Assembly (NCBI RefSeq): GCF_001687365.1
Contig: NZ_LGLV01000005.1
Span: forward strand, 310,001 to 374,000
Length of the DNA: 64,000 nucleotides
Origin: Pararhizobium polonicum
Lineage (GTDB): Bacteria; Pseudomonadota; Alphaproteobacteria; Rhizobiales; Rhizobiaceae
Direction: 5' to 3'
Positions 26,281 through 34,564 of this stretch are shown here, in pieces. The notes under the pieces were generated by a model, which was not told where the DNA came from, made no database searches, and was given only the letters and a program-made list of their open reading frames with translations. Position 1 is the first letter of the stretch. The number at the start of each line of letters is the position of its first letter. A program made the translations under genes and the position numbers.

Positions 26281-27642
26281 TCACTTGGCGTTCAAAAACT
26301 CGCCAACTTCGAGCAGGACGAACTCGTTGTCGTCGGCCTTGTCGAGCGAGCGGCCGGCCGAGAACGGCAGGTTGTTGTCGTTGCCGACGATGATGTGGGT
26401 GTCGTCGACGCGGTCGACATTCTCGATGGTGACGAAGGGCATGTCGTAGAAGCCTTCGCCGCCGCCCTGGCGCTTTTTGTTGTCCGGATCGGCGATCTTC
26501 AGGAGATCGATATGGCCGATCTTGCGCACGGCCTTGCCGGCGTTCTCGTCGGTCATCTCGATCTTGTAGATCCGCTTCACCTTCGAGCCGACGGCAAAGC
26601 AATCCGGCTTCGGGGCCTTCGGGTCGGCGCAGGCCTTGTCGACCGTGCCGGCGCCGTTGTCGCGCTCGATCACCAGTGCCGTCTTCTCGTCCAGCATGTT
26701 GAAATCGCCGATCGCCTCGCCGCCTTCAGCGAGCGGATAGAGCCAGCTGCGGCCGGTCCAGGCCTTGGATGCGACGTCGAGCTCGATGATCCGCAGCGCC
26801 GGGCGGCCGTCCGCCTGCTCGACGGTTTCGCTGTCCGTCCAGAGCGGGCCTTCAAGCAGGCCGTAGAGCTTGGTGCCGTCCTTCGACAGGGCGAGACCTT
26901 CGTAGCCGCCGGAGCGCTTGACGTTGATTGCCGGCATCGGCTTGGAAGGATCAGCCTGCACGGTCAGCGTCGGGTTGTCCGGCGACATCACCGGCTTGCC
27001 GTTGACGGTGGTCGCAATGACGTCGGTCAGCTGGCCTTCGAGATCGAACTTCAGGATGTAGGGACCGAACTCCTCGCCGACCCAGAAGCCATCGGCAACC
27101 GGCTGGATCGATTCGACGTCGAAATCGGCACCGGTCAGGTAGCGCTTGGCAGCACCTTCCATGACGATCGGGAAGGGGGCCTTCTTGTCGGGATCGGACA
27201 GGAACACGGTCTTCAGCGCCTCGACCTTGCCGCCATCCCAGTCGATCCTGATGTTGTGCAGCATCAGCATCGCGTCCGTCGAGTTCAGCTTGTTGCCGAA
27301 ACCATTGTCCGACAGGCTCCAGAACGTGCCGTCCGGCATGGTCTTGATGCCGGAGAAACCCTGCATCGGCTGGCCGTCGAAGGGCAGCGACAGGCCGGTG
27401 GGGCGGACGCCATCCTTGCCGGGCACGGTGCCGAGCGCCTCGGTGCGCTTGCGGTCGGCGGTGGTGAACTTGCCGGAGGTCTTCAGATAATCGGCAGCGT
27501 CGGCAGGTGCCGCGATGATCGTATTGGCTGGCAGGATGGCGTGTGCCGTGAGCTTGGCCGGGAAGACCGTGTCTTCGGCAAGAGCGGCGGATGTCATCAG
27601 AAGGCCAAGTGCGACGGAAGCAAAGAGAGCGTTTTTCATCAT
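26281..27642 (-). CDS. exported esterase-like activity of phytase family protein
   Basis: 453 residues. MMKNALFASVALGLLMTSAALAE is a signal peptide, so the protein is periplasmic or secreted. The body is a beta-propeller-like phytase-like domain with QGFSGIKTMPDGTFWSLSDN, a SIQPVADGFWVGEEFGPY block and a GNDNNLPFS segment near the C-terminus. Esterase or phytase activity is only by family name; the substrate is unknown. It may be phosphate-related, but no Pho box was identified in the 105 bases after the neighbouring cyclase gene. Confidence 0.88.
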   Translation of the reverse strand: MMKNALFASVALGLLMTSAALAEDTVFPAKLTAHAILPANTIIAAPADAADYLKTSGKFTTADRKRTEALGTVPGKDGVRPTGLSLPFDGQPMQGFSGIKTMPDGTFWSLSDNGFGNKLNSTDAMLMLHNIRIDWDGGKVEALKTVFLSDPDKKAPFPIVMEGAAKRYLTGADFDVESIQPVADGFWVGEEFGPYILKFDLEGQLTDVIATTVNGKPVMSPDNPTLTVQADPSKPMPAINVKRSGGYEGLALSKDGTKLYGLLEGPLWTDSETVEQADGRPALRIIELDVASKAWTGRSWLYPLAEGGEAIGDFNMLDEKTALVIERDNGAGTVDKACADPKAPKPDCFAVGSKVKRIYKIEMTDENAGKAVRKIGHIDLLKIADPDNKKRQGGGEGFYDMPFVTIENVDRVDDTHIIVGNDNNLPFSAGRSLDKADDNEFVLLEVGEFLNAK

Positions 27643-27747
27643 GTCCCCATTCGAGCGGTTGCTTGAGCTGTTCCGCTTAGCAGGGCATCGATGTCGGAGA
27701 ATTGACGTCTGGATGAAGCTTTGGTGACGGCCGCAGGAGCAGGCCGC

Positions 27748-28815
27748 TTACTCGGCGGGAATGCGCAGTTCGAAGGGGGCAAGGATCTCCGCTTTCGCCT
27801 GTTCGGCCAGCGCCATGACGCCGAGCGTCTGGCCGCGCCCCTTGACGGCATGCATGCCCAGATCCTCGATGGCGATGGTGTCCGGCAGCTTGATGCGATG
27901 GGCAAGCTCGGACGAGATCAGCACCGTCTTGTCCAGCGTCTTGCACAGCGATTCAAGCCGCGCGGTGGTGTTCACGGTATCGCCGAAATAGGCGATCTTG
28001 TGATGGTCGACGCCGATTTCCGCGGTGATGATGAAGCCGCCGTGCAGGGCGGCGCGCAGCCGCGGAACCTGGCCGAAATTCTTGCGCCAGCTATCCGCAT
28101 TGGCCTCGATCTCATCGAGAATATCGAAAATGCAGCGGATGCAGCGGGCAAACTTGACGCCCCTTTCCAACGGCCAGGTGACGATGGCGGCGTCGCCGAC
28201 ATAATCGTCGATCGCGCCCTTGTAGCGCCGGACCGGTTCGGCAAAGGCGGCAAACAGGGCCTTGAGAAATTGCTGCGCGCGCAGATCGCCGTGCTGTTCG
28301 GCAAAGGAGGTCGAATCGGCGAGATCGATGAACAGGAAGACGCGCTCTTCCTTCACCGGCCGGCGATAGCGGCTGATCAGCATGCTGGTGAATACCTCGC
28401 GCCCCAGCAGGTCGCGGACGCGCAGGATGAAGACGATCAGTGCGCAGACGGCCAGCGCGTAGAGGAAGACGTTGAAGGGCATGACGATGATGTCGATGAG
28501 CGACTTCGGCTTGATCAGCTGCAGCCACCACAAAAGCACGGCCGCCAGCGAGTAGCCGGCGCTCATCAGGATTTCGTAGATCACCAGCGCCGAAAGGATG
28601 AACGCAACGGTGGGAAACCGCTCGATCCGCCGGTAGAGCGGACGAAACAGGATCCGGCGCTCGAAGGCAATCATCGGCACGCCCATGAAGGCGGCGAAGA
28701 CGGCGCCGATGATCACCGGCTCGCCGGGATAAACCACCAGGCCGTAGATGACACCGCTCAACGCCATACCGAGCGTGATCACCAGCCAATTCTCTGTCGG
28801 GGATATGTCTCTCAT
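27748..28815 (-). CDS. membrane-anchored class III adenylate/guanylate cyclase
   Basis: 355 residues. The first ~150 residues contain about four membrane helices (ITLGMALSGVIYGLVV, PVIIGAVFAAFMG, a third pair near 75-130). The catalytic CHD domain follows: VFLFIDLADST (metal Asp), GAIDDYVGDAAIVTW (second metal Asp) and GDTVNTTARLE (transition-state Asn and Arg). It makes cAMP, less likely cGMP. No HAMP domain separates membrane and catalytic parts. The signal sensed is unknown. It lies downstream of the AraC gene on the same strand, separated by a strong hairpin. Confidence 0.9.
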   Translation of the reverse strand: MRDISPTENWLVITLGMALSGVIYGLVVYPGEPVIIGAVFAAFMGVPMIAFERRILFRPLYRRIERFPTVAFILSALVIYEILMSAGYSLAAVLLWWLQLIKPKSLIDIIVMPFNVFLYALAVCALIVFILRVRDLLGREVFTSMLISRYRRPVKEERVFLFIDLADSTSFAEQHGDLRAQQFLKALFAAFAEPVRRYKGAIDDYVGDAAIVTWPLERGVKFARCIRCIFDILDEIEANADSWRKNFGQVPRLRAALHGGFIITAEIGVDHHKIAYFGDTVNTTARLESLCKTLDKTVLISSELAHRIKLPDTIAIEDLGMHAVKGRGQTLGVMALAEQAKAEILAPFELRIPAE

Positions 28816-28914
28816 GAATCAGCTCCGCTCCACCCCGGTGCTTGCAGGCATTGTTGCCCTTGGCCGCTGTGGGTCAAGCGATTTTGTGTATCAATTGGTC
28901 GCAGTTTGATACCG

Positions 28915-28958
28915 GGTCTGGATGATCGGACCATCCTGTTGGTCCTGTCATCCAGACC
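28915..28958 (-). terminator. long interrupted hairpin after the AraC gene
   Basis: GGTCTGGATGA (28915-28925) pairs perfectly with TCATCCAGACC (28948-28958). Inside it GGACCA (28928-28933) pairs with TGGTCC (28940-28945), giving an 11-bp plus 6-bp stem with a small internal bulge. It begins 5 bases after the AraC stop on the minus strand. There is no T-run, so it may be a Rho-assisted end or an mRNA stability element rather than an intrinsic terminator. Confidence 0.6.
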
Positions 28959-28962
28959 TGGT

Positions 28963-29835
28963 TTAAGCCCGGCTGCGAAGATTTGCCCAGCGGCCGGGTG
29001 TCATGCCGTTGGCTTTCTTGAAGTGTCGGGTGAAATGCGCCTGATCGGAAAAGCCGGTTTCGAGGGCGATATCGACGAGGCTTTTGCCGCTGCCGATCAT
29101 GCCGCGGGCCCGTTCGAGCCGGCGCATGACGAGATAGCGGTGCGGGCTGGTGCCAAGGCTTGCGCGGAATTGCCGGGCAAGGGTGAACCGGTCGAGACCG
29201 CTCACGGTTTCGAGTTCGTCCGAACTCACCTGCCGGTCGAAATGGGCCTGCAGGAAATCGCAGGTCCGGCGGATGGCCGCCTGGTCGTAGTTCCGGCCCG
29301 GCGCCATGCCCGCGGCATCCGCATGCCGCCCCAGCGCATCGGCGATGCCAGTCAGCACGTCGTCCAGCTGCAGAGTGTCGATCGCTCCATCCAGATCGCG
29401 CATCGCGTCGCCAAGGCTTGCGGCAAAGGCGCGGTCGGCAATGACCGGCGAGGGCACGAAGGGCAGGCCGCGCCGTTTTTCACCCAGCGCGCCGATCAGC
29501 ATCTCCGGCGGCAGATACAGCATACGGTAGCGCAGGCCTTCGTCGGTGCCGGCCGCGCCGTCATGCAATTCGTCCGGATGCAGCACGATGACATTGCCGG
29601 GCTGGCTGTAGCGCACCAGCCCGCGATACCAGAACGACTGGACGCCCTGAAGTGTGAGGCCGAGCGCATAGGTGTCGTGGCGGTGCGGCTCGAAGGCATC
29701 GCCGTGAAAATGCGCCTCGATCCGCTCGATGCCGCCGGACGCGGGCGCGACCTTGATGCTGTCGGAAACTGCGGATGTGCACGAACGTTCAAGATCGCCG
29801 CCGCCGGTCGGGGCTATGGAAGCCTGCGACGTCAC
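28963..29835 (-). CDS. AraC-family transcriptional regulator
   Basis: 290 residues from a GTG start. The N-terminal cupin sensor domain (HFHGDAFEPHRHDTYALGLTL; PGNVIVLHPDELHDG) is followed by two helix-turn-helices (SSDELETVSGLDRFTLARQF; SLVDIALETGFSDQAHFTRHF). GTG at 29835 has AGGA 5 bases upstream. An ATG at 29871 also fits but would overlap the divergent gene's start codon. It probably controls the DUF2000 gene transcribed away from it; the effector is unknown. Confidence 0.9.
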   Translation of the reverse strand: MTSQASIAPTGGGDLERSCTSAVSDSIKVAPASGGIERIEAHFHGDAFEPHRHDTYALGLTLQGVQSFWYRGLVRYSQPGNVIVLHPDELHDGAAGTDEGLRYRMLYLPPEMLIGALGEKRRGLPFVPSPVIADRAFAASLGDAMRDLDGAIDTLQLDDVLTGIADALGRHADAAGMAPGRNYDQAAIRRTCDFLQAHFDRQVSSDELETVSGLDRFTLARQFRASLGTSPHRYLVMRRLERARGMIGSGKSLVDIALETGFSDQAHFTRHFKKANGMTPGRWANLRSRA

Positions 29836-29869
29836 AAGCGTCCTGTTTCCAAGAATGGAGTTGGCATTC

Positions 29870-30277
29870 ATGTTCGATACCAAATTTGCAATCGTGCTGC
29901 GCGAGGACCTCGCCGTCTGGCAAAAGCTCAACGTCACCGCGTTCCTGACCAGCGGCATCGTTGCGGAAAAGCCCGGCATTATCGGCGAAGCTTACCGCGA
30001 TGCCGATGGCAACGTCTACAATCCGCTGAGCATCCAGCCTGTCATCGTGCTTTCCGCCGACGAAAAGACCATCGGTGCCATCCACCGCCGGGCGGTGGAG
30101 CGCGAGGTGAAGACGTCTCTCTATGTCGAGGAAATGTTTTCGACCGGCCACGATACGGCCAACCGCGAGGTGTTTGCCCGGTTCGGTCCCGGCAATGCCA
30201 AGGTCGTCGGCATTGCACTTCATGCCGACAAGAAGATCGCCGACAAGATCACCAAGGGTGCAAAGATGCACCCTTGA
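29870..30277 (+). CDS. DUF2000 family protein
   Basis: 135 residues, opening MFDTKFAIVLREDLAVWQKLN and containing NVYNPLSIQPVIVLSA. It matches the DUF2000 family, small proteins with no established function. No signal peptide or membrane helix. GGAG is 9 bases before the ATG. Divergent arrangement with an AraC regulator suggests it is the regulated target. It ends 11 bases before the convergent RNase D gene. Confidence 0.85.
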   Translation: MFDTKFAIVLREDLAVWQKLNVTAFLTSGIVAEKPGIIGEAYRDADGNVYNPLSIQPVIVLSADEKTIGAIHRRAVEREVKTSLYVEEMFSTGHDTANREVFARFGPGNAKVVGIALHADKKIADKITKGAKMHP

Positions 30278-30288
30278 ATCCGGGCCGT

Positions 30289-31434
30289 TTAGAGTTCGAC
30301 GGCTTCGATCTTGCGATCGACGAAACGCAGGGCGACTTCGCCGTTGATCAGCTTCAGCGCGGTGTCGCCGAACAGTTCGCGGCGCCAGCCCTTCAGCGCG
30401 CCGACGTCGGCAGCTGAGCCTTCGGAGGCGATGCGCTCGAGATCGTCGCTGTTGGCGATGATCTTGGCGGCGACGCCCTGCTTTTCCGCGATCAGCTTCA
30501 ACAGCACCTTGAGCATCTCGCTGGCGGCCTGCGCGCCTTCCGGCGACGGGCTCTGGCGCGGCACCTTCGGCATGTCGGCCTTCGGCACTTCGAGGGCGGC
30601 GTTGACGGCCTCGATGATCGCCGTACCCGCCGCCGAGCGCTCCCATCCCTTGGGGATGGTGCGCAGGCGCGAAAGCGCTTCCATGTCCTTCGGCTGCTGC
30701 TGGGCGATCTCGTAGAGACCATCGTCTTTCAGGATGCGGCCGCGTGGAACGTTGCGGCTGCGTGCTTCGCGCTCGCGCCAGGCGGCGACCTTCTGCAGGA
30801 CGGCGAGTTCCACCGGCTTCTTCAGGCGCATCTTCAGGCGCTGCCAGGCGTCGTCGGGGTGGATGTCGTAGGTTTCCTTGGCCTCGAGAATGGCCATTTC
30901 CTCGGTCAGCCACAGCGAGCGGCCTTCGCGCTCCAGCTCCTGCTTCAGATGCTGGTAGACGTCGCGCAGATGGGTGACGTCGGCCAGCGCATAGTCCAGC
31001 TGCTTTTCCGTCAGCGGCCGGCGGCTCCAGTCGGTAAAGCGCGAGGACTTGTCGATGTGGACGTTCTTGATCCGGCTGACGAGCTGGTCATAGGAGACGC
31101 TGTCGCCGAAACCGCAGACCATCGCCGCGACCTGGGTGTCGAAGATCGGATGGGGGATCAGCTTGCCGAGATTGTAGATGATTTCGATGTCCTGGCGCGC
31201 GGCGTGGAACACCTTGATCACGTTGGTGTTGGCCATCAGCTCGAAGAACGGCGCAAGATCGATGCCCTTCGCCAGCGGGTCGACGATGACGGCGATGTCC
31301 GGTCCAGCCATCTGGATCAGGCACAGCTGCGGCCAGAACGTCGTTTCGCGGAGAAATTCCGTGTCGATAGTCAGGTATTGCCCGCTGGCCAGCGTTTCGC
31401 AGGCGGCGGCAAGTTCGGCGGTTGTCTCGATCAT
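30289..31434 (-). CDS. rnd: ribonuclease D
   Basis: 381 residues. A DEDD-y 3'-5' exoribonuclease domain shows TIDTEFLRE (Exo I), HAARQDIEI (Exo II) and YALADVTHL (Exo III). HRDC domains follow. It trims tRNA precursors and other stable RNAs. ATG at 31434 is used; the TTG just upstream is not needed. It is monocistronic and ends close to the convergent DUF2000 gene. Confidence 0.96.
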   Translation of the reverse strand: MIETTAELAAACETLASGQYLTIDTEFLRETTFWPQLCLIQMAGPDIAVIVDPLAKGIDLAPFFELMANTNVIKVFHAARQDIEIIYNLGKLIPHPIFDTQVAAMVCGFGDSVSYDQLVSRIKNVHIDKSSRFTDWSRRPLTEKQLDYALADVTHLRDVYQHLKQELEREGRSLWLTEEMAILEAKETYDIHPDDAWQRLKMRLKKPVELAVLQKVAAWREREARSRNVPRGRILKDDGLYEIAQQQPKDMEALSRLRTIPKGWERSAAGTAIIEAVNAALEVPKADMPKVPRQSPSPEGAQAASEMLKVLLKLIAEKQGVAAKIIANSDDLERIASEGSAADVGALKGWRRELFGDTALKLINGEVALRFVDRKIEAVEL

Positions 31435-31519
31435 CAAACTTCAATCACTGTGGCGGAAATGCGGCCGTTAAAACTCACCCGATGTATCCCTTCATGCCCG
31501 GTGTCACAATGAAAAAAGC

Positions 31520-32923
31520 TCAAACGACGCGGAAATATGCCGACATTCCCGTCTTCTGATGCTCGATGATATGGCAATGCAGCAGCCAATCGCCGGGATT
31601 GTCGGCAACGAGACCGAGTTCGGCCTGTTCGTCCGGCAAAAGCAGGATCGTGTCGGTCGGTGGCGGCAGGATCGTCCGCTTGTTCGAGCTGAGGATGCGG
31701 AAGCTGAGGCCGTGCAGGTGGATCGGATGCGCATGCGGCGTCCGGTTCCGGACCTGCAGCACATAGCTTTTTCCGAGCTTCAGTTCCGAGACCGGCGCCC
31801 CCGGATCGGGCGTGTCGCCCTGCCACGGCACCTTGTTGATCGCCCAGAACGTATAGCCGAGCGTGCCGCAGATGCTGGGAACCGGCGCATGTTCGGCCGT
31901 TGCGGTAAAATCGAGCGGAATGCGCACGGCTGACGAAAGGTCGGCTTCTGCGATCGGATTGGCCGGCAGCGGCTTCACGTCGCGGATGTCACGCTTCAGC
32001 GAGGTGCCGGTGGCGCGCAATGTCGCGATGGTGAAGGGGCTCGAGCCGCGGAAATTGCCGAGCTTGACCACGGCGCCTTCGTCGTCGGGCATGCGCATGA
32101 TGAGTTCGACGCGCTGGCCAGGCCCGAAATCCAGAAGGTCGAGCGGGAAGGGCGCTTCGACCGGATTGCCGTCAAGCGCGATGACCACGGCAGCAGCGCC
32201 GTCTGCCCCCAAGGTATAGATGCGCGTCACGTCGGTCGCCGCCAGCCGGATGCGCACGAGGCCGCCAGCCGGCGCGTCATAGGCGGGCGCCTGTTGCCAG
32301 TTGGTGGTGCGCACCGTGCCGTAGGTGCCGCCACGGGCGGCATCGCGCGGCTTGAAGGGCGCAATGAAGGCGCCGTCGGCACCCAGGCGCCAGTCGCGCA
32401 GATTGAGCACGATCTCCGAATCGTAGACGGGATCGTCGGGATTTTCGACAACGATGACGCCGGTCAGCCCGTGGCCCATCTGCGTCAGCGTATTGCAATG
32501 CGGATGATACCAGAAAGTACCGGCATCGGGCGGCGTGAAGGCATAGTCGAAGCCGTCGCCGGGATAGACGTAAGGTTGGGTCATCTCCGGCACGCCGTCC
32601 ATGGCGTTGACGATGCGCAGGCCGTGCCAGTGGACGGTGGTGGGTTCATCGAGCGCATTCACCAGCCGCGCGGCAAAGGGCTCGCCCTTCTTCATCCGCA
32701 GGACCGGCGGCATGCCTGTCGCGGCGGCCTCGCCCGTCCCGTAGGTCATCACCTTTGGCGTAATGCCACTCGCGGCAAGAGATGCTTCGGTGAACTGCGC
32801 CTTGAGCAGCAGCGGGACGGGGGCTGCCGCCCCGCGTCGCGCCGCCAGTCCTCCACCAACGGCGAAGGAAGCCGCCGCTGCGGCCGATCCCTTCAGAAGC
32901 GTGCGGCGGCTGATAACGGGCAT
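31520..32923 (-). CDS. Tat-exported multicopper oxidase
   Basis: 467 residues. SRRTLLKGSAAAAASFAVGG is a twin-arginine signal. All four copper motifs are present: HWHG, WYHPHC, HPIHLHG and HCHIIEHQ, the last two forming the type 1 and trinuclear sites. Family members oxidise Cu(I), phenols or metal complexes in the periplasm using oxygen. There is no methionine-rich loop of the CueO kind. No copper regulator is adjacent, so substrate is open. An MFS carrier gene lies upstream on the same strand. Confidence 0.93.
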   Translation of the reverse strand: MPVISRRTLLKGSAAAAASFAVGGGLAARRGAAAPVPLLLKAQFTEASLAASGITPKVMTYGTGEAAATGMPPVLRMKKGEPFAARLVNALDEPTTVHWHGLRIVNAMDGVPEMTQPYVYPGDGFDYAFTPPDAGTFWYHPHCNTLTQMGHGLTGVIVVENPDDPVYDSEIVLNLRDWRLGADGAFIAPFKPRDAARGGTYGTVRTTNWQQAPAYDAPAGGLVRIRLAATDVTRIYTLGADGAAAVVIALDGNPVEAPFPLDLLDFGPGQRVELIMRMPDDEGAVVKLGNFRGSSPFTIATLRATGTSLKRDIRDVKPLPANPIAEADLSSAVRIPLDFTATAEHAPVPSICGTLGYTFWAINKVPWQGDTPDPGAPVSELKLGKSYVLQVRNRTPHAHPIHLHGLSFRILSSNKRTILPPPTDTILLLPDEQAELGLVADNPGDWLLHCHIIEHQKTGMSAYFRVV

Positions 32924-33018
32924 GGCAGGTGTTTCCGGACGTTGAGATGCTTCGGTTTAAACTTGATGAAGGCGTTCAGCAATTGGCATCTGCGCGCATC
33001 TTGCCGCAGCCGCTGTGC

Positions 33019-34272
33019 TCATGACTTCTTCCTGCCCGATGGCGTCTTGTCCTCCGGCGTGGCCGCCAGCTTGTTGAAGAAGGAAGACGTGCGCAGCAGG
33101 TTGCGAAAGCGCATCGAGCGTTCGCCCGCAGGCACCGCGCGCCGCGCCGCCATCCGCTGCAGCGTATAGAGCATGAAGGCGGCCAGCACGACGGCGGTAT
33201 AGATGAACAGCGCCTGCGGCCCGAAAATATCCAGCAGGAACGAGGCAAACAGCGGCCCGATGATGGCGCCGCACGACCAGAAGAACAGCATGCCCGCCGA
33301 TACCAGCGCATGCTGGCCCTCGGCGGCGTGGTCGTTGGCATGGGCCGAGCAGAGCGAATAGAGCGGCATGGCGAAGGCGCCGAAGATGAAGATGCCGATG
33401 AAGTTCAGCCATTCGTCGCTGCCGGCGAAGAAGGCGAGGTAAAGCCCGGCGAGCAGCGAACCGAACGTGGCAAACAGGATGATCAACCGCCGGTCCAGCC
33501 GGTCGGAATAGATGCCGAGCGGATATTGCAGCACCACGCCGCCGATGATGCCGACGCTCATGAAGGTGGCAATCGCCGTAATCGACAGGCCGATGCCTTC
33601 CGCATAGATCGGCCCGAGCGAGCGGAACGTCGAGTTCGTCAAGCCGACGACGATGCAGCCGATGGTGGCGAGCGGCGAGATGTTCCACAGCGCCCTGATA
33701 TCGAACTTGATCGCCTCCGGTGCACGCGGGCTGGAGCGGTCGGCAAAGGAGATCGGCACCAGCGACAATGTCAGCGCCATCGAAATGATCGCAAACAGCT
33801 GGAAGCCCTCGATGCCGACGGTGGGGATCAGATATTGCGCCGCCGTGACCGAGCCGAGATCGACCAGCCGGTAGAGCGACAGCGTGCGGGCGCGGTTGGC
33901 ATTGGTCACCCGGGCGTTCAGCCAGCTTTCCACCGTGGCGAAGAGGCTGGCAAAACAGATGCCGGCGATCAGCCGCATCAGGAACCAGAACCACGGATCG
34001 ATCCACAGCACCATGGCGATCGATGCGGCGGATGCGATCGCCGCCATCGCCGAAAACGTGCGGATATGGCCGATCGAGCGCAGGATGCGCGTCACATAGA
34101 TGCAGCCGATGGCAAAGCCGATATTGTAGCCGGTGCCGACAAGGCCGATCAGCGATGTCGAAAAGCCCTCCTGCAGCGCACGCAGCGAAATATACGTCCC
34201 CTGCAGCCCGTTGCCGCCGATCAGGATGCCGGCGGTGATGAGAAGGGGGATGAGCGGGCGGATCTGGGACAT
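33019..34272 (-). CDS. MFS transporter
   Basis: 417 residues with 12 predicted helices, beginning MSQIRPLIPLLITAGILIGG. RILRSIGHIR in the loop after helix 2 and GIYSDRLDRR after helix 8 are the basic MFS signatures. The layout resembles YcaD-like carriers. A basic C-terminal tail follows helix 12. Substrate unknown. The ATG at 34272 is preferred to upstream codons because hydrophobic helix 1 begins directly after it. Spacing to the multicopper oxidase gene (95 bases) permits co-transcription. Confidence 0.88.
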   Translation of the reverse strand: MSQIRPLIPLLITAGILIGGNGLQGTYISLRALQEGFSTSLIGLVGTGYNIGFAIGCIYVTRILRSIGHIRTFSAMAAIASAASIAMVLWIDPWFWFLMRLIAGICFASLFATVESWLNARVTNANRARTLSLYRLVDLGSVTAAQYLIPTVGIEGFQLFAIISMALTLSLVPISFADRSSPRAPEAIKFDIRALWNISPLATIGCIVVGLTNSTFRSLGPIYAEGIGLSITAIATFMSVGIIGGVVLQYPLGIYSDRLDRRLIILFATFGSLLAGLYLAFFAGSDEWLNFIGIFIFGAFAMPLYSLCSAHANDHAAEGQHALVSAGMLFFWSCGAIIGPLFASFLLDIFGPQALFIYTAVVLAAFMLYTLQRMAARRAVPAGERSMRFRNLLRTSSFFNKLAATPEDKTPSGRKKS

Positions 34273-34564
34273 GAAGCAAGGGTATCCGGACGGACGCGAC
34301 TCTATGTCTGCGTGCCGAGCCACATCAATAGACGGAGCGGATCGGCAAAAACAGTCACGAAAATTGATGGTCTATTCAGCGTCCCGCATGAATGGGAGGT
34401 TTCCGCTACGCCTTCCGCTGATGCTCCTGTATGTGCCTGTGGCCGCACGCACGCAGTCCCGGCCTTGACAAATCGGCCCCACCATGCGCTTTTCCGCCCG
34501 ATTTTGACGCTGCCGCAGCGCGCTTTTGCGTGGCTGCGCGCCACCTTGGTTCCAGGATAATATA

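Noticed and set aside
27721-30417. 898-codon rightward frame opposite the cyclase and AraC genes
   Set aside because: No domain is recognisable, and it overlaps a proven class III cyclase and AraC regulator on the other strand.
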